A DNA stretch of 50,394 nucleotides from Candidatus Limiplasma stercoravium. Its GTDB lineage: Bacteria > Bacillota > Clostridia > Christensenellales > Aristaeellaceae. The translations under genes and the position numbers were made by a program. The notes below the pieces were generated by a model. The model searched no databases. It was not told where the DNA came from and saw nothing but the letters and a program-made list of their open reading frames with translations. This document shows, piece after piece, positions 44,700 through 50,394 of the stretch (position 1 is the stretch's first letter; each line of letters begins with the position of its first letter). The DNA is taken from positions 1-50,394 of the forward strand of contig DVME01000079.1 in assembly GCA_018715175.1 (NCBI GenBank), read 5' to 3'.

Positions 44700-44736
44700 A
44701 ACCATTGTCTACTTTTCATTGGAAAGGATTTTGCCC

Positions 44737-45870
44737 ATGCCATACGCAAAGCGTGCGCTCGCCCTGCTTCTCTGCCTGCTCTTCCTGCCGGGCGCGCTGG
44801 CCCAGGAAACTTCCGCCGAGTCGTTTTTGGAGCCCGAAATTGAAGGCGTGGCCGTGGACGTGGAGCCGGACGCCGTGGAGGGCCTGACCGACGAGGAAGC
44901 GCCCAGCATCGAAGGCTTGACGCCCCTGTATACCACGCAGATCAAGCCTTTTGTCAGCACGGGCACGTCCATTCGCATGCGCGCCCGTCAGGACGGCGAA
45001 AGCGACGTGGTGTGCGTGCTTAGAGTGGGGGACACCATTACCATCTACAAGGTTTATCCCTCCTACGTGCTGGCCGAGTTTGAGGGCAACGTCGGCTATG
45101 TGATCCGCACCTGGATTGAGGAAAAAGCGACCGTTCTGGATCCGCAAAGCACCCCGCCCTACGGCGTGACGACCAACCAGTACGTGGCCACGCTCACGCA
45201 GGACGCCGACATCTACATGGCGCCCAGCCTCGACGCCCAATGCCATCCCATTCGCCCTACTGCGGGCAACAAGGTGGCTATCCTGGCGTTTGAGGACGGC
45301 TTTGCCAAGGTGCTGTACTGGCGCAGCTACGGCTACATCGACGCGCGGCTGCTGACCGACCTGGTGGTAGTGTCCCAGACCGAGGAGCCCATGAGCCCGG
45401 ATACGCCCATCGCGGCGTTTTGCAGCTTTTTTGAGTACAACACCGGCGACGATTCCAACACGGGCCGCTGCTTGAACATCGTGCGCAGCTGCGAGCTGAT
45501 GACCCGCACCCTTGAGCCCGGAGAAACGCTGGACTTTAACGGCGATATCGGCCCCTTTTGGGCATCCAGGGGCTATCACCTGGCGCCGGTGCTGGCCGAC
45601 GGCGGAAGCCGCCTGGGGTATGGCGGCGGCACCTGCCAAAGCAGCAGCACCTTTTACAATGCCGTGCGCCAGCTGCCAAAGTTTACGGTGCTCATGCGCC
45701 GCTCCCATGGGCCGGGCTGCGCCAAGTACCTGCCCATGCACCAGGACGCGGCGGTGGGCAACTCCACCACCAACCTCATCGTCCGCAACGACTACGATTT
45801 TCCTCTGCGCATCGTGGCTGACAGCAACGGCGAAGGCGTTTTGTGCATTCAGATTTTCCGGGGCGAATAA
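44737..45870 (+). CDS. Secreted SH3-SH3-VanW protein
   Basis: 377 residues from the ATG at 44737 (AAAGGA ten bases upstream). A signal peptide runs to about residue 22 (PGALA). Two SH3-like segments follow, at about 70-130 (IRMRARQDGESDVVCVLRVGD, YVIRTWIE) and 145-205 (IYMAPSLDAQ, YGYIDARLLTDL). The C-terminal VanW domain has the conserved LDFNGDIGPFWASRGY and YGGGTCQSSSTFYNAV. VanW was named from glycopeptide-resistance clusters but its function is not established; here there is no vanHAX, so resistance is not implied. Wall binding is inferred from the SH3 domains. Confidence 0.87.
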   Translation: MPYAKRALALLLCLLFLPGALAQETSAESFLEPEIEGVAVDVEPDAVEGLTDEEAPSIEGLTPLYTTQIKPFVSTGTSIRMRARQDGESDVVCVLRVGDTITIYKVYPSYVLAEFEGNVGYVIRTWIEEKATVLDPQSTPPYGVTTNQYVATLTQDADIYMAPSLDAQCHPIRPTAGNKVAILAFEDGFAKVLYWRSYGYIDARLLTDLVVVSQTEEPMSPDTPIAAFCSFFEYNTGDDSNTGRCLNIVRSCELMTRTLEPGETLDFNGDIGPFWASRGYHLAPVLADGGSRLGYGGGTCQSSSTFYNAVRQLPKFTVLMRRSHGPGCAKYLPMHQDAAVGNSTTNLIVRNDYDFPLRIVADSNGEGVLCIQIFRGE

Positions 45871-45896
45871 GCCCGGGTCGATTCAAGCGTTTTTTG

Positions 45897-45924
45897 AGGC
45901 GGCGCCGTTTTTCGCGCGCCGCCT
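45897..45924 (+). other. 9-bp hairpin between VanW and MATE genes
   Basis: AGGCGGCGC (45897-45905) and GCGCCGCCT (45916-45924) pair around a ten-base loop containing T5. It may end the VanW transcript but has no T-run after it, and it touches the next -35 box. Confidence 0.45.
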
Positions 45925-45952
45925 TGACAATTCCTGCCCGGGTGCTTATGAT
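45924..45952 (+). promoter_or_regulatory. Promoter of MATE efflux gene
   Basis: TTGACA (45924-45929), 17-base spacer, TATGAT (45947-45952). The predicted start at about 45959 lies after the first in-frame ATG (45958), so translation must begin downstream. Confidence 0.85.
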
Positions 45953-46008
45953 ACTCTTTGCCGGCGCTTTCGGGGCGCCGATGCCACAAAACAAGGATGG
46001 TTTACGCC

Positions 46009-47427
46009 ATGCGAAAGCTGTTTCGCGCGCCCGGGCGCGCGCTCCGGTTTGCCGCCGGTTGCCTGCGTTGGGACCGGCCTTTTGTGCGCAACGTGCTCGT
46101 GGTCGCCCTGCCGCTGGTGGTGCAGCAGCTGCTGACGGCGTCGCTGCACATCATCGACGGGCTCATGGTGACCTCCCTGGGCGACGTTGCCTATTCCGGC
46201 GTCACGCAGGCCAACCGCGTGACGTTTATGTTCAACCTTTTCAGCTTCGGCGCGGCTACGGGCGGCACCATTTTTCTCAGCCAGTATTGGGGCCACAGGG
46301 ATATCAAACGCATGCGCCACTCCATGGGCCTGACGATGGCCGGCATCCTCATGGTGGCCGCCGTGTTCACGGGCGCGGCGCAGCTGTTTCCGCGGCAGCT
46401 CATCGCGCTTTTCCTGCCGCAAGGCGAGAGCTTTGAACAGGCCGTGGCCTACCTGCGCATCGTGTCTTTGGGCTACCTGTTTACCGCCGTGGATCAGGCA
46501 TACGCCACCACCATCAAGGCCGCTGAAAAAACCTTCCTCCCCATGCTCAGCGGCATGGCCAGCATCGTTACCAACACCGTGCTCAACTACCTCCTCATCT
46601 TCGGCAAGCTGGGCCTCCCCGCCCTGGGAGTGCGCGGAGCGGCCATCGCTACGGTAATTTCCGCCGCGGTGTCCATGATTCTTAATCTCTCCTTTGCCTA
46701 CGGCCTGCGCCTGCCCGCGGGCGCGCATCCGCGCGAATGGATCTGCCGCGACCGCGCCTTCCTGCGTAAATTCGTGCGCACGGTGGTGCCCGTCATCTTC
46801 AACGAGGGCCTCTGGGGGCTGGGCACCACGGTTTACAGCGTCTACTACGGGCGCATGGGCGACGCGGCGGTGGCTACCATGGGCGTTTGCAACACCATCA
46901 ACGACCTGGTGTGGGTGGCCATCTTTGCCATGATGAACGCCACCGCCATCATCGTGGGCAAAACCCTGGGCGCCGGCGAGCGCGACCGCGCCTATCTTTA
47001 CGCCAAGCGCATGATGGCGGGGGCCATTGCCGCGGGCGTGGTGCTGGGCGTGCTGGTGATCGCCCTGCGCGCTTCGCTGGTGGGGCTGTTTTCCGGGCTC
47101 AGCGAGCCCGTGCGGGACAAGGCGCAGCTCATCCTGCTGCTGGGCGGGCTGACCATTTGGTTTCGCGCCTTCAACACCATCAACATCGTGGGCGTGCTGC
47201 GCAGCGGCGGGGACACGGTGTTTAGCCTGCTGATGGACGTAGGCACGCTGTGGCTGGTGGGCGTTCCTTGCGTGGGCCTGGCGGCGCTGGTGTTTCGCTG
47301 GCCGCTGGAGTATGTGTACCTTTGCACATTCCTGGAGGAATTTGTGAAGCTCTTGGTGGGCGTCCCGCACTTTTGCAAAAAACGGTGGATGAACGTGCTG
47401 ACCGGGGAGGGAAACGGACATGCTTGA
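46009..47427 (+). CDS. MATE family multidrug/cation efflux transporter
   Basis: 472 residues from the ATG at 46009, with AAGGA ten bases before it and the promoter directly upstream. Twelve membrane helices in two similar halves: the first includes ALPLVVQQLLTASLHIIDGLMV and FLSQYWGHRDIKRMRHSM, the second VVPVIFNEGLWGLGTTVYS and AIIVGKTLGAGERDRAYLYAKR. The paired (G)xxxGxxxxxxA helices and QxxGxx/GKxLGAG loops are typical. Substrate cannot be told. It overlaps the next gene by 8 bases. Confidence 0.92.
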   Translation: MRKLFRAPGRALRFAAGCLRWDRPFVRNVLVVALPLVVQQLLTASLHIIDGLMVTSLGDVAYSGVTQANRVTFMFNLFSFGAATGGTIFLSQYWGHRDIKRMRHSMGLTMAGILMVAAVFTGAAQLFPRQLIALFLPQGESFEQAVAYLRIVSLGYLFTAVDQAYATTIKAAEKTFLPMLSGMASIVTNTVLNYLLIFGKLGLPALGVRGAAIATVISAAVSMILNLSFAYGLRLPAGAHPREWICRDRAFLRKFVRTVVPVIFNEGLWGLGTTVYSVYYGRMGDAAVATMGVCNTINDLVWVAIFAMMNATAIIVGKTLGAGERDRAYLYAKRMMAGAIAAGVVLGVLVIALRASLVGLFSGLSEPVRDKAQLILLLGGLTIWFRAFNTINIVGVLRSGGDTVFSLLMDVGTLWLVGVPCVGLAALVFRWPLEYVYLCTFLEEFVKLLVGVPHFCKKRWMNVLTGEGNGHA

Positions 47428-48238
47428 CCTGGTGGTAAAGATCGGCAGCATGGCGCTGATTCAGAAGGGCGATAACGCCATTGACTACAACATCTTTCAA
47501 CGGCTGGGCGGCGATTTGCGGCCGGGCATGATTTTAATCACCAGCGGCGCCACGGAAATCGGACGCCTGGACTACCTCAAGCGGACGGGGCATGAGCTGG
47601 CCGGCGTCACGGAGCAGGACAAGGTGGACTACTCCGCGCAGGGGCAGACCATTTTGATGAACTGCTACCGCCAGTTTATCCGGCCGGAGTATGGCGTGCG
47701 GCAGGTTTTGGTGGAGCATACGCATTTTAATGATCCGTTGCGCCGCGAGCACATCCGCCAGCTGCTGGAGCGTTGCGCCCAGCAGGACTGCATTCCCATC
47801 GTCAACTACAACGACCCCGTCAGCGACGAGGAAGTGCGCAAAATGGAGCTGGCCAGCCGCCGCGCCGAGGGCGCGGAAGTGGTGGAATGCGTGGACAACG
47901 ACGAGACCGCCGAAGTGATCGCCCAGCTGGTACATGCGCGCACGCTGATTTTGCTGACCAGCACCGAGGGCATCTACCTCAACCGCGACGATCCTTCGAC
48001 GCTGGTGGAAACCGTGAGCGGATCGGACATCGGGCAGCTGCGCGAGCGCGTGGCGTCGCTGATGGGCTGCTGCGTGGGCGCCAGCCGCAGCGGGGCCAAC
48101 GGCGCCCGCGCAAAGCTGGCCTTTGCGCTTCGCGCGGCCGAGCACGGCGCGACGGTGATCATCGGCCATGCCCGGCACCACATCGCGGATCTGACCGGCG
48201 GCCGCGTGCCCTGCACGCGCCTGGGCGTGGGCCTCTGA
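47420..48238 (+). CDS. Amino acid kinase family protein, glutamate 5-kinase-like without PUA domain
   Basis: 272 residues. The amino-acid-kinase fold is clear: VVKIGSMAL, ILITSGATEIGR, IPIVNYNDPVSDEE, DNDETAEVIAQLVHARTLILLTSTEGIY and the ending ANGARAKLAFALRAAEHGATVIIGHAR, which follow glutamate 5-kinase (ProB) more closely than aspartate or uridylate kinase. The glycine loop GTGGM of ProB is altered to ANGAR, and the C-terminal PUA domain is absent. No proA is linked. The product may phosphorylate glutamate or another small acid; this is not settled. It overlaps the MATE gene and stops just before the alaS promoter. Confidence 0.7.
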   Translation: MLDLVVKIGSMALIQKGDNAIDYNIFQRLGGDLRPGMILITSGATEIGRLDYLKRTGHELAGVTEQDKVDYSAQGQTILMNCYRQFIRPEYGVRQVLVEHTHFNDPLRREHIRQLLERCAQQDCIPIVNYNDPVSDEEVRKMELASRRAEGAEVVECVDNDETAEVIAQLVHARTLILLTSTEGIYLNRDDPSTLVETVSGSDIGQLRERVASLMGCCVGASRSGANGARAKLAFALRAAEHGATVIIGHARHHIADLTGGRVPCTRLGVGL

Positions 48239-48250
48239 CGCCGGCTTTCA

Positions 48251-48279
48251 TTGACACGCCCGCTTCTTTCTTCTATAAT
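48251..48279 (+). promoter_or_regulatory. Consensus sigma-A promoter of alaS
   Basis: TTGACA (48251-48256), 17-base spacer, TATAAT (48274-48279), a perfect match. The leader to the start codon is only about 48 bases, too short for a T-box. Confidence 0.95.
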
Positions 48280-48333
48280 GAAGGCCGCCGGCTCCTTGCT
48301 GAGGCGCGCCAGACCACCAAAGGAGAGACTTCC

Positions 48334-50298
48334 ATGAAAAGCTATACCTCCAGCGAGCTTCGCTCCCTGTTCCTGAAATTCTTCAAAGACCACGGCCACG
48401 CCGTGATCTCCAGCGCTTCCCTCATCCCCGAAAACGACCCCACCGTGCTGTTCACCACAGCCGGCATGCATCCCCTGGTGCCCTACCTCATGGGCGCGAA
48501 GCATCCGGCCGGCACGCGGCTGACGGACGTGCAAAAATGCGTTCGCACCGGCGACATCGACGACGTGGGCGACGCCAGCCACCTGACGTTCTTTGAAATG
48601 CTGGGCAATTGGTCTCTGGGCGATTATTTCAAGGAGCAGATGATTCCCTGGAGCTGGGAGTTTCTTACCAGCCCCAAGTACCTGGGCCTGCCCAAGGAGC
48701 GCCTGGCCTTTTCCGTTTTTGCCGGCGACGCCGACTGCCCCCGCGACGAGGAAAGCGCCGAACTGTGGCGCAAGTGCGGCGTCAGCGACGACCATATTTT
48801 CTTCCTGCCCAAGGAAAACAACTGGTGGGGGCCGGCCGGGATCACCGGGCCGTGCGGCCCGGATACGGAAATGTTCATCATCACCGACAAGGAGCCCTGC
48901 GGCCCCGATTGCTCGCCTGCCTGTTCCTGCGGAAGATACTTGGAAATTTGGAACGACGTGTTCATGCAGTACAACAAAAAAGCCGACGGCACCTTTGAGC
49001 CCCTCAGCCAGAAAAACGTGGATACCGGCATGGGCCTGGAGCGCACCATCTGCGTGCTCAACGGCAAAAAGAGCGTGTACGAAACCGACCTGTTCCTCGG
49101 CATTTTCCAAAAGCTCGGCGAGCTGAGCGGCCGCGCCTACGGCAGCGACGAGGAAACCACCCGCGCGCTTCGCATCATCGCCGATCATATGCGCACCGCG
49201 ACCTTTATCATGGGCGACGACCGCGGCGTGAGCCCTTCCAACGTGGATCAGGGCTACGTGCTTCGCCGGCTCATCCGCCGCGCGGTGCGCTACGGCATGG
49301 GCATCGGCATGCCCGACGGGTTTACCGGCCAGGTGGCGCAGGTCATCATCGACCAGTACAAGGACGTTTACCCCGAGCTTAGCCGCAACAGCGCCTTCGT
49401 GCTCGAGCAGCTCTCCCTGGAAGAAACGCGCTTTGCCAAGACCCTTCGCCAGGGCGAGAAAGAATTCGAGAAAATCTATCACAACATCTGCCAAACCCGT
49501 CAGACCTTGAACGAGATTTTGGATGCGGAAAACAGCGTGGCCCTGGCGCAGCAGTACGCCCAGAGCAAGCGCCTGCGCCCCTCGCCCGACATGCAGCCCG
49601 TGTTGGCCGCCGCCGCGCAGGGCGACGAGGCCGCGCTGCGCACCGCGGTACGCCAACGCCTGGACACGCTGAACGTGATGGACGGCCGCAGCGCTTTCAA
49701 GCTTTACGACACCTACGGCTTCCCCGTGGAAATGACCATCGAGCTGGCCCGCGAAAAGGGCCTGAGCGTGGACGAGGCGGACTTTGCCGAGCGCTTCCGC
49801 CAGCATCAGCTCACCAGCCAGGCAGGAGCGGAGCAGCGCTTTAAAGGCGGCTTGGCCGACCACAGCGAGCAGACCGCCCGTCTGCACACCGCCACGCACC
49901 TTTTGCACGCGGCGCTTCGCAAGGTGCTGGGGCCGGAAGTGGCGCAGAAGGGCTCCAACATCACCGCCGAACGCCTGCGGTTTGACTTTTCCTTCGGCCG
50001 CCGCATGACCCCCGAGGAACTGGCCGAGGTGGAGCGCCTGGTCAACGAGGCCATCCAAAGCCATACGCCCGTGACCTGCGAGGAAATGACCGTCAGCGAT
50101 GCCAAGGCGCATGGCGCCATCGGCCTGTTTGAAAGCAAATACGGCGAACTGGTCAAGGTTTATACCATGGGCCCCTACAGCAAGGAGATCTGCGGCGGCC
50201 CGCACGCCCAAAACACCGGCGACCTGGGTTCGTTCCACATCAAAAAGGAGGAAAGCTCCTCCGCCGGCGTACGGCGCATCAAGGCCGTCATCGAGTAA
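48334..50298 (+). CDS. alaS: Alanine-tRNA ligase, short form without C-terminal domain
   Basis: 654 residues from the ATG at 48334 (AAGGAGAG upstream). The class II catalytic core is present: motif 1 region VLFTTAGMHPLVPYLMG, motif 2 FFEMLGNWSLGDYF, motif 3 DTGMGLERT, with tRNA-recognition helices after. A four-cysteine cluster, Cys189, 193, 197 and 199, is inserted before YLEIWNDVFMQYN. The editing domain has the zinc ligands His518/His522 (HTATH) and Cys620/His624 (CGGPH, usually CGGTH). The ~90-residue beta-barrel before the editing domain and the C-terminal oligomerisation domain of ~875-residue AlaS are missing. Related short forms occur in Clostridia. Whether a long alaS also exists in this genome cannot be seen. 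Confidence 0.9.
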   Translation: MKSYTSSELRSLFLKFFKDHGHAVISSASLIPENDPTVLFTTAGMHPLVPYLMGAKHPAGTRLTDVQKCVRTGDIDDVGDASHLTFFEMLGNWSLGDYFKEQMIPWSWEFLTSPKYLGLPKERLAFSVFAGDADCPRDEESAELWRKCGVSDDHIFFLPKENNWWGPAGITGPCGPDTEMFIITDKEPCGPDCSPACSCGRYLEIWNDVFMQYNKKADGTFEPLSQKNVDTGMGLERTICVLNGKKSVYETDLFLGIFQKLGELSGRAYGSDEETTRALRIIADHMRTATFIMGDDRGVSPSNVDQGYVLRRLIRRAVRYGMGIGMPDGFTGQVAQVIIDQYKDVYPELSRNSAFVLEQLSLEETRFAKTLRQGEKEFEKIYHNICQTRQTLNEILDAENSVALAQQYAQSKRLRPSPDMQPVLAAAAQGDEAALRTAVRQRLDTLNVMDGRSAFKLYDTYGFPVEMTIELAREKGLSVDEADFAERFRQHQLTSQAGAEQRFKGGLADHSEQTARLHTATHLLHAALRKVLGPEVAQKGSNITAERLRFDFSFGRRMTPEELAEVERLVNEAIQSHTPVTCEEMTVSDAKAHGAIGLFESKYGELVKVYTMGPYSKEICGGPHAQNTGDLGSFHIKKEESSSAGVRRIKAVIE

Positions 50299-50394
50299 TT
50301 GAAAACGCAAACGGCCCCGGCAAACGCCGTGGCCGTTCAGACTGTCAAAAAACCTTCTGGGAGGTTCGGAGGGCCGCAGACCCGCAACCTCAAT
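50299..50394. other. Structured non-coding end of window after alaS
   Basis: AACGGCC (50310-50316) pairs with GGCCGTT (50331-50337) with an inner GGC/GCC step, possibly the alaS terminator though no T-run follows. GAGGTT (50361-50366) is complementary to AACCTC (50386-50391), suggesting a second hairpin cut by the window edge. No gene is seen. Confidence 0.4.

Noticed and set aside
44671-44736. Upstream ATG extending the VanW protein by 22 residues
   Set aside because: It lies upstream of the -10 box at 44694-44699, whereas 44737 has a ribosome binding site and starts a normal signal peptide.
44737-45870. Glycopeptide resistance gene
   Set aside because: A VanW domain alone, with no vanH, vanA or vanX genes nearby, does not support resistance.
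45958-46008. Upstream ATG extending the MATE protein by 17 residues
   Set aside because: It falls at or before the predicted transcription start from the TTGACA/TATGAT promoter and has no ribosome binding site.
48280-48333. T-box leader for alaS
   Set aside because: The leader is only about 48 bases and has no specifier stem or T-box sequence.
1-50394. CRISPR array, insertion sequence, prophage, toxin-antitoxin pair, tRNA or rRNA genes
   Set aside because: No regularly spaced repeats, transposase or integrase motifs, or RNA gene signatures were seen in any gap on either strand.

Overview
The window reads as one continuous stretch of chromosome from a G+C-rich, endospore-forming member of the Clostridia (Firmicutes), probably anaerobic and perhaps a gut organism. 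The evidence is a spoIIGA-sigE pair (sporulation sigma E and its processing protease), strong AGGAGG ribosome binding sites, sigma-A promoters close to TTGACA/TATAAT, a rubrerythrin, clostridial gene forms (QueH, free-standing AICAR transformylase plus PurO-type IMP cyclohydrolase, short AlaS) and a sugar ABC transporter with no ATPase gene of its own. The base composition makes long antisense open frames common; these were ignored. I see no insertion sequence, prophage, CRISPR array, tRNA or rRNA. Gene density is very high and no gap exceeds about 230 bases.

Layout. (1) 1-10.8 kb, plus strand: the end of a PQQ-like beta-propeller protein, then plsX-acpP-rnc-smc-ftsY (phospholipid and acyl-carrier start, RNase III, chromosome condensation, SRP receptor), followed by a DUF975 membrane protein, a GNAT acetyltransferase, a SPOUT rRNA methyltransferase-like protein and a TIGR01440 protein, ending at a strong terminator. 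(2) 10.9-22.2 kb, minus strand: a tightly packed purine operon purE-C-F-M-N-O-H-D-L, read from a consensus promoter through a 150-base leader with an attenuator-like hairpin. PurH is only the transformylase half; PurO supplies the cyclohydrolase. (3) 22.2-26.6 kb, minus strand: queH-birA-P1 peptidase-acpS-nnr, with overlapping genes and one visible promoter. (4) 26.7-29.5 kb: rubrerythrin and UDP-GlcNAc 2-epimerase on plus, each with a terminator, and a beta-hydroxyacid dehydrogenase on minus.

(5) 29.5-35.3 kb, plus strand: secA-prfB-DUF1461-tsaD from a promoter that diverges from the dehydrogenase promoter across a 10-bp inverted repeat. (6) 35.3-41.2 kb, minus strand: spoIIGA-sigE, murG, then a carbohydrate ABC system (binding protein and two permeases) with its own promoter, a cre/LacI-type operator and an 18-bp intergenic hairpin. 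(7) 41.4-44.6 kb, plus: deoC-lpdA-malic enzyme. (8) 44.7-50.3 kb, plus: a secreted SH3-VanW protein, a MATE efflux pump, a glutamate-5-kinase-like protein and a short AlaS, the last from a perfect consensus promoter.

Most of the window is housekeeping. The items most worth a second look are the truncated AlaS with a cysteine cluster and the orphan kinase beside it, the purine leader with its possible 42-codon reading frame, the hairpin just before rnc, the in-frame prfB with no frameshift site, the paired -35 boxes in an inverted repeat at secA, the hairpin at the rubrerythrin start site, and the separation of sigE from sigG. I found no clear candidate for a wholly new multi-gene system.
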